Shown here: piece by piece, positions 1-5,415 of the stretch
Numbering within the stretch: the first letter of the stretch is position 1
Layout of the letters: every line of letters begins with the position of its first letter
Notes under the pieces: model-generated
Databases searched by the model: none
Told to the model about the DNA's origin: nothing
The model's input: the letters and a program-made list of their open reading frames with translations, nothing else
Assembly: GCA_030640395.1 (NCBI GenBank)
Contig: DAOWJK010000037.1
Location: forward strand, 1 to 9,761
DNA length: 9,761 nucleotides
DNA from: Nanobdellota archaeon
Lineage (GTDB): Archaea; Nanobdellota; Nanobdellia; Pacearchaeales; GW2011-AR1
Direction: 5' to 3'
Made by a program: the position numbers and the translations under genes

Positions 1-55
1 AAAGATTTTCTTTGAAAATCTTTCGGGGTACGCCCTTGGTGCGTTACTAAATCAT
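1..55 (-). repeat. Double-hairpin palindromic repeat, copy A, inside cbf5
   Basis: Arms 1-10 (AAAGATTTTC) and 14-23 form a perfect 10-bp palindrome with a 3-nt loop. The linker CGGGGT (24-29) follows. A second hairpin pairs ACGCCC (30-35) with GG and GCGT (38-39, 41-44) with one bulged base. The flank to about 55 also matches copy B. The cbf5 frame reads straight through it on the minus strand, giving THQGRTPKDFQRKS inside the PUA region. The copy may extend beyond the window edge. Confidence 0.8.
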
Positions 56-893
56 TTTTCTGAATTGGCTTGCCTGTAAAAATAGATTTTAAATTGTCTT
101 TTTTTATTTCAACAACAGGATGCAGTTCAGAAATAATTTCTCCTGGAATTATTATTTTTCTTAAAAGTTTTTCATTCCCTTTTTTATATTCATCAACTGC
201 CTTCTCAAAATCATATAAATTTACACTTGGATATTTTTTATCATCTTCTTTAAATATTCCGGCTCTTACCCGGCGAAGCTCTAACATGTGCGCTCCAACC
301 CCTAACTCCTTTCCCAAATCATTAATCAGTTTCCGAATATAAGTTCCTCCTTGAACTTCTGTTCTAAATAAAATATCTTTACTTTGACCACGCTTGGGCG
401 AAGTACGTAAGGGCTCTTGCCCTTGCATTTCATCTTTCTCAAGCAATTCAAATTTTTTTATTTCTCTTTCTCTTTCCTGCCTTTTCACTCGCGACTTCAC
501 AGGAGGCATTTGCATAATCTTTCCAAGAAATTTTTCCTTAATTTTCTTTTCAATTTCTTTTAAAGAAACATCTTTATGAATTCTCATTACTCCAACATAC
601 TCTTTGTCTTCTCCTAAAAAATACCCAGTTAATTTGCAGGCACGATTCAATGCAATTGGCAAAACCCCTGTAACTTTTGGGTCAAGAGTTCCAAAGTGAC
701 TTGTTTTTCTTAAACTTAGTGTCTTTCTCACAAAATCAGAAACATTAAATGAAGTTGGTCCAGAAGATTTGTCAATATTTATAATTCCAAATTCTAAAAG
801 TTCCTGTGTGGTTTTATTTTTTTTGCCTTTAGTAAACATTTTTGAAAAAAATGTTTCGGGGTACACCCTTGGGTGTGTTTTATCTAAATCCAT
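1..893 (-). CDS. cbf5: Cbf5/TruB-family tRNA/rRNA pseudouridine synthase, C-terminus cut by window edge
   Basis: Catalytic subunit of archaeal H/ACA RNPs; it also makes tRNA Psi55. The frame is open from 893 to the window edge. Numbering from the inner ATG at 839, INIDKSSGPTSF lies near residues 20-31 and the catalytic HFGTLDPKVTGVLP near 48-61 (Asp53). PPVKSRVKR, GGTYIRKLINDLG and GAHMLELRRVRAG follow, then the start of a PUA domain (VVEIKKDNLKSIFTGKP). ATG893 is in frame with ATG839 and sits 28-29 nt from the TATA centre, which fits a nearly leaderless message. ATG839 lies inside a hairpin arm, so I prefer 893, although the family core needs only 839. Using 893 adds 18 residues encoded by repeat B. 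About 16 extra residues (near 137-152) interrupt the turn before KDILFRTEV, compared with Pyrococcus Cbf5 from memory. The visible C-terminus runs into repeat A. The family assignment is firm; the start is not. Confidence 0.93.
   Translation of the reverse strand, partial: MDLDKTHPRVYPETFFSKMFTKGKKNKTTQELLEFGIINIDKSSGPTSFNVSDFVRKTLSLRKTSHFGTLDPKVTGVLPIALNRACKLTGYFLGEDKEYVGVMRIHKDVSLKEIEKKIKEKFLGKIMQMPPVKSRVKRQEREREIKKFELLEKDEMQGQEPLRTSPKRGQSKDILFRTEVQGGTYIRKLINDLGKELGVGAHMLELRRVRAGIFKEDDKKYPSVNLYDFEKAVDEYKKGNEKLLRKIIIPGEIISELHPVVEIKKDNLKSIFTGKPIQKNDLVTHQGRTPKDFQRKS
390..424 (-). repeat. Double-hairpin insertion D in the middle of cbf5
   Basis: Two adjacent hairpins. AAGGGC (409-414) pairs with GCCCTT (419-424) over a 4-nt loop. 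ACGCTT (390-395) pairs with AAG and CGT (401-403, 406-408) with a 2-nt bulge. The segment is GC-rich in an AT-rich gene and encodes most of a roughly 16-residue in-frame insertion (QGQEPLRTSPKRGQ) in a turn of the Cbf5 catalytic domain. It lacks the GTACCCC core of copies A-C, so membership of the same family is only suggested by architecture and location. Confidence 0.5.
834..893 (-). repeat. Double-hairpin palindromic repeat, copy B, at the cbf5 5' end
   Basis: Arms AAACATTTTT (834-843) and AAAAATGTTT (847-856) form a perfect 10-bp stem. Linker CGGGGT (857-862) is identical to that of copy A. ACACCC (863-868) pairs perfectly with GGGTGT (871-876). The flank TATCTAAATCCAT also resembles copy A. 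The inner cbf5 ATG (839-837) lies inside one arm and the outer ATG (893-891) at the far edge. If translation begins at 893, the repeat encodes the N-terminal peptide containing HPRVYPETFFSK. Confidence 0.82.
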
Positions 894-916
894 TTTGTGT
901 ATTTCAGTTTCACAAT

Positions 917-926
917 ATTTATAAAT
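917..926. promoter_or_regulatory. Shared bidirectional palindromic TATA box for glmS and cbf5
   Basis: ATTTATAAAT is a perfect 10-bp palindrome. Its centre is 25-26 nt from the glmS ATG (947) and 28-29 nt from the outer cbf5 ATG (893), the spacing expected of archaeal TATA boxes on leaderless or nearly leaderless transcripts. On the cbf5 side CAAAGA next to the box resembles a BRE. On the glmS side the adjacent CACAATA is a poorer match. Confidence 0.65.
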
Positions 927-946
927 CTTTGACATTCTTATCCTTC

Positions 947-2722
947 ATGTGTGGAATTATTGGGTACTGGAATCTTAAAAAAGAAGCATTTCCAATACTT
1001 CTTGAATCTTTAAAAAAATTAGAATACAGAGGCTATGATAGTTTTGGATTTGCAACTCTTTCTAACACGCAGTTATTTGTAGAAAAACAAGTGGGAAAAG
1101 TAAGTTCTGCAAAATGCCAGGAGCTGCCTGGAAAAGTAGGAATTGCCCATACAAGATGGGCAACGCACGGAAAGGTTACAGAAAAAAACACTCACCCTCA
1201 CACAGACTGCTCTGGAAAAATTGCAGTTGTTCATAATGGTGTAATAGAGAATTTTCAGGAATTAAAAATCAACCTGTCCAAAAAAAATTATGAGTTTTTG
1301 AGTGAAACAGACACAGAAATACTGCCTTATTTAATTGAAGAAAATTTAAAGCAAGGAACCTTCAGGGACGCTGTTATAAAAACAGGCTCTATATTAAAAG
1401 GAAGAAACTCTTTTGTTGTTTTAAATTCTGAAACCAAAGAAATGATTGCATTCAGAAACGGCTCACCTCTTATAGTCGGGGTAGCAAAAGAAAATACAAC
1501 TTCTGAAGTTTTTATTGCATCAGATATTCAGGCTTTCTTGGATAAAACAAAAAAAGTAATGTATCTCGACGACAACCAGATTGCAATTATAAAAGAAAAC
1601 CCAGAGTTCTATGACGTTAAAACAAAAAAGAAAATAGAAAAGAGATTAATAGAAATTGCTTTGGATGCAGAAGAAGCTGAAAAAGGAGATTATGCTCATT
1701 ACATGTTAAAGGAAATCATGGAGCAAAAAGAAACTTTAATAAGAGCGATAAATCAGGATGATAAAGATTTAATGCATGTTGCACAGGAGATCAATAATGC
1801 TAAGGGCGTGTTTTTCATCGGGTGCGGAACAGCGGCGAGGGTTTGCCACACAGCAGAATATATCTTTTCTAAAGTCGCTGACAAGCATGTGAATTTTATT
1901 CCTGCTTCAGAGTTTGAAAACTACAAGCACTTTTTGCTTCCGGAAACTTTAGTAATTGCAGTTTCGCAAAGCGGTGAAACAGCAGATGTTTTAGATGCCC
2001 TTAAAATAGCAAAACAAAAAGGTTCAAGGATAATTTCTATTGTAAATGCTCCGGAATCTTCAGTGGACAAAATTTCTGATTATGCATTTTTAATAAATGC
2101 CGGACCTGAAAAAGCAGTTGCATCAACAAAAGCAACAACATCTCAAATTGCAGTTATACTTTTGCTTGCTTATGCCTGCGCAGGAAAATTAAGAGAAGGA
2201 AACAGACTTTTAGTGGATGTTGCCGGGGAAGTTAATGATATGCTAAATCCCCGCTATGATGAGCATGTAAAAAAATTAGCAGAAAAAATTTATCAAAAAG
2301 AAAATATTTTTATCATAGGAAGAGGATTGAATTATCCAATGGCTTTGGAATCTGCAATCAAAATCATGGAAGTAAGCTATATTCATGCTCAGGGTTTTGC
2401 AGGAGGGGAATTAAAACACGGGCCAATTGCCTTAATAGAAAAAGCCACCCCTGTTATTGCTTTAGTTGCAAATGACGAGGTTAAAAATGAAATAATAAGC
2501 AATGCAATAGGGGTTAAATCAAGAGGCGCATATATAATTGGAGTAGCGCCGGAAAACAACCAGGTTTTTGATTATTGGATAAAAACTCCTGATGTTGAAG
2601 AAGTCGCATCATCAATAGTTAACCTGATACCAATGCAACTTTTAGCATATCATCTCGGAATATTAAAAGACCATGATGTTGATTATCCTCGGTCTTTAGC
2701 AAAATCAGTGACTGTTAAATAA
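947..2722 (+). CDS. glmS: Glutamine--fructose-6-phosphate aminotransferase (isomerizing)
   Basis: Makes glucosamine-6-phosphate from fructose-6-phosphate and glutamine, the first step toward UDP-GlcNAc. The start is fixed by MCGIIGYW at 947: Cys2 must become the N-terminal nucleophile after Met removal. The frame stays open back to 842, but that extension is repeat-derived and would block catalysis. The glutaminase domain shows YRGYDS, HTRWATHG (68-75) and HNGVIENF (from 96). Two SIS domains follow with GCGTA, SQSGETADV, ASTKATTSQ, then GRGLNYPMALESAIK and GGELKHGP carrying the isomerase Glu and His. The end LAKSVTVK keeps the essential C-terminal Lys. At 591 aa it is close to the E. coli enzyme (609). 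It is the only plus-strand gene in the window and is apparently leaderless. Its stop touches that of the convergent alkD-like gene. Confidence 0.97.
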   Translation: MCGIIGYWNLKKEAFPILLESLKKLEYRGYDSFGFATLSNTQLFVEKQVGKVSSAKCQELPGKVGIAHTRWATHGKVTEKNTHPHTDCSGKIAVVHNGVIENFQELKINLSKKNYEFLSETDTEILPYLIEENLKQGTFRDAVIKTGSILKGRNSFVVLNSETKEMIAFRNGSPLIVGVAKENTTSEVFIASDIQAFLDKTKKVMYLDDNQIAIIKENPEFYDVKTKKKIEKRLIEIALDAEEAEKGDYAHYMLKEIMEQKETLIRAINQDDKDLMHVAQEINNAKGVFFIGCGTAARVCHTAEYIFSKVADKHVNFIPASEFENYKHFLLPETLVIAVSQSGETADVLDALKIAKQKGSRIISIVNAPESSVDKISDYAFLINAGPEKAVASTKATTSQIAVILLLAYACAGKLREGNRLLVDVAGEVNDMLNPRYDEHVKKLAEKIYQKENIFIIGRGLNYPMALESAIKIMEVSYIHAQGFAGGELKHGPIALIEKATPVIALVANDEVKNEIISNAIGVKSRGAYIIGVAPENNQVFDYWIKTPDVEEVASSIVNLIPMQLLAYHLGILKDHDVDYPRSLAKSVTVK

Positions 2723-3424
2723 TTAAACTTCCCCTCTTAAATATTTTTTCCTTTTTTCCTCGTCAAACCTCTCAATAGCATAACGCAACATTGTTCTTGG
2801 CATATATTTATAATGCTCTCTTAAAAAATTTTCTAATATTTCTTGCTCTTGTTTCCCAACTTCCCTTAACATCCATCCAACTGCCTTGTGAATTAAATCA
2901 TGGTTGTCTTTAAGCAATAATTCTGAAATTGCCAGAGCATCTTTAAATTCTCCTTTTTTTATAAAAGCATAAGTAGAAATAATTGCAATTCTTTTTTCCC
3001 AAAGATTTTCTGACTGAACCAATTCATACAAGACATTTTTTTTCTTGTCCAGTAAAAAATCTCCCACAATATTCGGCGCACTTAAATCAACCAAATCCCA
3101 GTTGTTTATGTTCTTTGTATTCTCCAGATAAAAATTAAAAATATTTCCTTTATTTTCTTCATCAGATTTTTTATACTTGTCAATTAATATAAATAAAGCA
3201 ACTGACCTGTAATCATGTATTTTACTTTTTAACAATTCTTTAATCTTTGGCAGGCCCAATCCAGAATATTTTTTCGCAATGCTTCTTTGAACAGGAACTT
3301 TTATCCCAAGAAAAACATCCCCCTCGCCATACTCTCCTTCACCTGTTTTAAAAAATTTCTGAAGAATTTCTGCCTGCTCAGGATTTCTTGCTTCTTCAAG
3401 TTCTTTAATTAATTTGTTTAGCAT
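2723..3424 (-). CDS. AlkD-family DNA alkylation repair protein (HEAT-like repeat DNA glycosylase)
   Basis: Predicted glycosylase for N3/N7-alkylated bases that works without flipping the base, as known for Bacillus cereus AlkD. From the ATG at 3424 the protein is 233 aa (B. cereus about 237). NNWDLVDLSAPNIVG places Trp109 and Asp113 exactly at the AlkD catalytic-cleft numbers. WEKRIAI gives Arg145 and HKAVGWMLREVGK gives Trp184, matching AlkD Arg148 and Trp187. Helical HEAT-like repeats with many basic residues fit the family. A TTG at 3436 would add four residues and overlap the upstream gene. The ATG, one base after that gene's TAA, is the simpler start. It is last in the eS19 operon. Its stop abuts the glmS stop with no spacer. 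Confidence 0.9.
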   Translation of the reverse strand: MLNKLIKELEEARNPEQAEILQKFFKTGEGEYGEGDVFLGIKVPVQRSIAKKYSGLGLPKIKELLKSKIHDYRSVALFILIDKYKKSDEENKGNIFNFYLENTKNINNWDLVDLSAPNIVGDFLLDKKKNVLYELVQSENLWEKRIAIISTYAFIKKGEFKDALAISELLLKDNHDLIHKAVGWMLREVGKQEQEILENFLREHYKYMPRTMLRYAIERFDEEKRKKYLRGEV

Positions 3425-3425
3425 A

Positions 3426-3875
3426 TTATAGTCCAATAATTTTTACTTTTGAGTAATTTTTAAATATTTCTTCTTTATTTTTTATTCTTTCTTTTAATGT
3501 AAAAACATAGATTTCATCAAATCCTAAATAATATGTTTTGACTAATTTGTCTGCATTAACATGACAAAAAATATCATTAATATAAAGAAAGGGCATTTTG
3601 ATATGCACTTTATTATTGTTCAATTTTTCTTTTAATTTTTCCTTTTTTTCTTCTAAAACTTTTTTGACAATCTCATTTTCTTTTGAAGATTTAATAATTC
3701 TTCCGTGTTTCCCAAAATTAATTTTATAACCATGTTTTATTAAAGCTTTATTTATTTGAGTTCCTGCCCCACAAATAACAACAATTTTATTCTCTTTGGA
3801 TTTTTTATTAACAAAATCTAAAAATACTCTATTTGTATTCACATCTCCTGAAACTTTTATTAATATTTTTTTCAT
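3426..3875 (-). CDS. Short amino-acid-kinase-fold protein lacking the usual C-terminal half
   Basis: The 149-aa product resembles the first half of the amino acid kinase superfamily (acetylglutamate, carbamate and UMP kinases). It opens with MKKILIKVSGD (K7, S9, G10), then has VVICGAGTQINKALIKHGY (near 32-50), comparable to the substrate-loop region of acetylglutamate kinase, and HVNADKLV (105-112), comparable to the INAD segment. Full-length members have 230-300 aa, and their nucleotide-binding elements lie mostly beyond the point where this protein stops. Phosphoryl transfer is therefore doubtful; it may act as a binding protein, pair with another chain, or be decaying. The gene starts 44 nt after eL31 and ends one base before the alkD-like ATG. 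Fold assignment is moderately sure and function unknown. Confidence 0.7.
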   Translation of the reverse strand: MKKILIKVSGDVNTNRVFLDFVNKKSKENKIVVICGAGTQINKALIKHGYKINFGKHGRIIKSSKENEIVKKVLEEKKEKLKEKLNNNKVHIKMPFLYINDIFCHVNADKLVKTYYLGFDEIYVFTLKERIKNKEEIFKNYSKVKIIGL

Positions 3876-3894
3876 AATTATTTAAGAAATCTTT

Positions 3895-3902
3895 AATTTA
3901 AA
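3895..3902 (-). promoter_or_regulatory. Possible weak TATA box before the amino-acid-kinase-like gene
   Basis: TTTAAATT on the minus strand lies 20-27 nt upstream of the ATG at 3875, in the 44-nt gap after eL31. The spacing would suit a leaderless internal transcript. AT-rich spacers make chance matches common. Confidence 0.3.
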
Positions 3903-3919
3903 AAGTTATTAGGTTTCTT

Positions 3920-4531
3920 TTATTTCTCCAAAGCTTTTCTAACTGGCTGAGTTTTCTGCTTTTTTATTCCGCCAACCTCGTGCTTCATTCTCTTTGCAGC
4001 CTCTTTCCCTCTTTGTTTTCCAGCCTCGGCAACTGCTGATGTTTTTTCTTTTTCTTCTTTCTTTTTCCCTTCATCTGGTTTTTCAACTTTAGCCTCACTA
4101 ACTTTCTTGCCCCGTAATTCCGTACTTTGGGGTACACCAGGAGGTGCTGCCTTCTCTTGCTTTTTCTTTTTCCCAACTTCTTCAGCAGCTTTGCTTAACT
4201 TTTCTTCCCTCAATTTCTTAAACTTTAATTTATCAGGATAATCAACAAGCTCAACTTTCACAATATCCCCTTCTTTTACCGCCTTAACTTTAATTTTCAC
4301 AGGCGGCTTTTTAATTCCCCTAAACCACATCTGTTCATTTAAATATTTGTCAATCTTAATTTTTTTCAAGTCTTTGTCTCTAATTTTCATATGTCGAACT
4401 AAAAACTCCTTGATTGTTTTGATTGCCTTCGGAGTTTTTTTGTAACAAGCCACAGCTCTGCCTCTTGCTCTAAGTGGAATAATATATTCTCTTTCTAATT
4501 TCTCTATTTTAGTTTCTGTTTTTTTCGCCAT
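3920..4531 (-). CDS. rpl31e: Ribosomal protein eL31 with a long charged C-terminal extension
   Basis: Large-subunit protein found in archaea and eukaryotes. Residues about 10-100 are the eL31 domain: EREYIIPLRARG, KKTPKAIKTIKEFLVRHMK and LNEQMWFRGIKKPP are typical. Archaeal eL31 normally ends near residue 90-100. This one continues to 203 aa with a Lys/Glu/Ala-rich, probably disordered tail. Within that tail, residues 128-142 (containing PPGVPQSTELRGK) come from a GC-rich hairpin segment, repeat C. The ATG lies 7 nt after the eL39 stop, and this pairing is the usual archaeal order. eIF6, which commonly follows in archaea, is replaced here by the amino-acid-kinase-like gene. Confidence 0.93.
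   Translation of the reverse strand: MAKKTETKIEKLEREYIIPLRARGRAVACYKKTPKAIKTIKEFLVRHMKIRDKDLKKIKIDKYLNEQMWFRGIKKPPVKIKVKAVKEGDIVKVELVDYPDKLKFKKLREEKLSKAAEEVGKKKKQEKAAPPGVPQSTELRGKKVSEAKVEKPDEGKKKEEKEKTSAVAEAGKQRGKEAAKRMKHEVGGIKKQKTQPVRKALEK
4106..4152 (-). repeat. Diverged double-hairpin repeat, copy C, in the eL31 tail
   Basis: On the coding strand GCACC-TCCT-GGTGT forms a 5-bp hairpin (one G-U pair). It is followed directly by the ACCCC linker seen in copies A and B, then by a weaker hairpin pairing CCCC with GGGG and GTA with TAC. The stretch GGTGTACCCC followed by AAA is shared with copy B apart from one extra G in B. The codon phase of the core differs from both other copies. Confidence 0.55.
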
Positions 4532-4538
4532 TTCTTAA

Positions 4539-4742
4539 TTATCCAAAATGCGACTTTCTCTGCCGCCTGGGTTTAATATGTAATTTAGTTCTTCTCCAAG
4601 AACGCCTGTGTTTTGTCATAGCAGACGGATGAACTCTTTTGCCCATGCCATATTTTCTAAGCACAGCCCAGACAGGCGCCCAGTTTGTCTTTCGCGCTTC
4701 TTTCGCAAGTTTTGTTTTTTTAGCTTGATTTTTAATACCCAT
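4539..4742 (-). CDS. rpl39e: Ribosomal protein eL39
   Basis: Small, very basic large-subunit protein lining the exit tunnel. The family signature is seen in KKTKLAKEARKTNWAPVWAVL and in the Arg-rich KHRRSWRRTKL, which matches the HxRRxWRR(T/N)KL ending of other eL39 proteins. At 67 aa it exceeds the usual 50-52: an insertion YGMGKRVHPSA lies before the Arg-rich part and about 14 residues (HIKPRRQRKSHFG) follow it. It lies 7 nt upstream of eL31. The 117-nt gap before it, which separates it from eS19, holds strong inverted repeats. Confidence 0.88.
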   Translation of the reverse strand: MGIKNQAKKTKLAKEARKTNWAPVWAVLRKYGMGKRVHPSAMTKHRRSWRRTKLHIKPRRQRKSHFG

Positions 4743-4836
4743 GCGAGGACACCTGCGGTTTCCTTCGCTTAACCTTCCCTTTTTGTTCAGGTGTGCGACT
4801 TTTTATATCACTCAAGGAAAGTCGCGTGCAAACCGC
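4743..4836. other. Structured GC-rich segment between eS19 and eL39 (possible pseudoknot leader or small RNA)
   Basis: This gene-free gap holds four pairings: GCGGTTT (4755-4761) with AAACCGC (4830-4836); GCGACTTT (4795-4802) with AAAGTCGC (4818-4825); ACACCTG (4749-4755) with CAGGTGT (4788-4794); and GCGAGG (4743-4748) with CC plus TCGC (4762-4768). The first and third cross, so they form a pseudoknot or alternate. The second stem extends to 12 bp using three G-U pairs only if the plus strand is transcribed, while the flanking genes favour the minus strand. No tRNA, C/D or H/ACA signature fits. Confidence 0.45.
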
Positions 4837-4859
4837 GTTTAATTTAATTATTTGAATTT

Positions 4860-5285
4860 TCATTTCACTGCCTCCATAAATTCTTTACCCTTTTGAGTTA
4901 ACTGCCGTCCGGGTTTTTTACTTCTGACACCTTTTATAACTTTTGCAATTTCTGTAAAGCCCGCAGCATCTGCCTGCTGAAGAATTGTTCTAATTATTTT
5001 TCCGCCTGCTTTTTTAAATTTCTCTGGCCGCATCCCTCTATTTTTCTTACTCCCATACTTTGTCCTCAGCCGATTTACTCCGACAATATTTTTTTTGTAA
5101 ACCTGCTTTAAAATACTCGCAGCCCTCTTGTGCCAAAAATCAAGGTCGTCAATTGGTCTCTCTTTCGCAGGACTTGACTTCACAAACCCCGCCCACTCTG
5201 GCTCTTTAAACTCAGCCACTTTTTTCAGCGCCTCAGCTAATTTCAAATTATATTCTTGTGCAGGTAATTCAAATATTGAACTCAT
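4860..5285 (-). CDS. rps19e: Ribosomal protein eS19
   Basis: Small-subunit head protein of archaea and eukaryotes. From the ATG at 5285 it has 141 aa, a normal archaeal length. Characteristic pieces are EWAGFVKSSPAKERP (30-44), DFWHKRAASILKQVY (49-63), GVNRLRTKYGSKKNRG (69-84), FKKAGGKIIRTILQQADAAGF (near 90-110) and GRQLTQKGKEFM. The frame stays open to an ATG at 5327, but those 14 residues fit no eS19 and their ATG sits in a hairpin, so the MSSIFELP start is preferred. A TATA box at 5356-5363 would give a leader of about 45-50 nt. In many archaea PDCD5 lies between eS19 and eL39; here there is no gene in between. Confidence 0.95.
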   Translation of the reverse strand: MSSIFELPAQEYNLKLAEALKKVAEFKEPEWAGFVKSSPAKERPIDDLDFWHKRAASILKQVYKKNIVGVNRLRTKYGSKKNRGMRPEKFKKAGGKIIRTILQQADAAGFTEIAKVIKGVRSKKPGRQLTQKGKEFMEAVK

Positions 5286-5310
5286 CTTATGACCATCCCT
5301 CTCGGAATTA

Positions 5311-5333
5311 GACTGGTTAAAAACCATTTAGTC
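5311..5333 (-). promoter_or_regulatory. Hairpin in the eS19 operon leader
   Basis: On the minus strand GACT and GGTT pair with AACC and AGTC around a TTT loop, with an AAAT bulge. It lies at the expected 5' end of the eS19 mRNA, 26 nt before the start codon. The upstream in-frame ATG (5327) falls in the bulge region. No T-run follows, so it does not look like a terminator. Confidence 0.4.
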
Positions 5334-5355
5334 TGAAAATAAAGAATAATTTGGG

Positions 5356-5370
5356 TTTATAATATTTTCG
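5356..5370 (-). promoter_or_regulatory. BRE/TATA promoter of the eS19 operon
   Basis: Reading the minus strand, CGAAAAT followed by ATTATAAA gives a purine-rich BRE-like element next to a TATA box. Start of transcription is predicted near 5330-5335, at the base of the leader hairpin. It is the first good promoter after the YhbY gene and would separate the two minus-strand operons. Confidence 0.5.
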
Positions 5371-5386
5371 TTTGGAAAATGTTATA
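5358..5386. repeat. 29-bp inverted repeat overlapping the eS19 promoter
   Basis: TATAATATTTTC (5358-5369) and GAAAATGTTATA (5375-5386) are complementary at 11 of 12 positions around the 5-nt spacer GTTTG; the odd pair is a G-U wobble on the plus strand. It covers the BRE/TATA region of eS19 and lies 29 nt downstream of the YhbY stop. It could be a regulator site or an end-of-transcript hairpin for the upstream operon. Confidence 0.4.
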
Positions 5387-5415
5387 GTGAAAATCTTTGA
5401 TTTATTCTATAAAAC

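Noticed and set aside
842..946. N-terminal extension of glmS from the ATG at 842
   Set aside because: It would bury the catalytic Cys that must be N-terminal; the extension is the plus-strand reading of repeat B and lies upstream of the TATA box that fits the 947 start.
3425..3436. TTG start for the alkD-like gene
   Set aside because: It overlaps the upstream gene, while the ATG directly after that stop gives catalytic residue numbers equal to AlkD.
4549..4802. Direct repeat TGCGACTTT flanking eL39
   Set aside because: A 9-mer match is expected by chance in a window of this size.
4755..4836. tRNA or tRNA remnant, because GCGGTTT/AAACCGC resembles a 7-bp acceptor stem 82 nt apart
   Set aside because: There is no T-arm with a TTCRA loop, no D-arm and no anticodon arm on either strand.
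4743..4836. C/D or H/ACA guide RNA in the structured gap
   Set aside because: A CTGA and an imperfect TGATAT are present on the minus strand but no matching C box; no ACA box at a proper distance from a pocket.
5286..5327. 14-residue N-terminal extension of eS19
   Set aside because: It does not match eS19 and its ATG lies in the leader hairpin; MSSIFELP is the family-like start.
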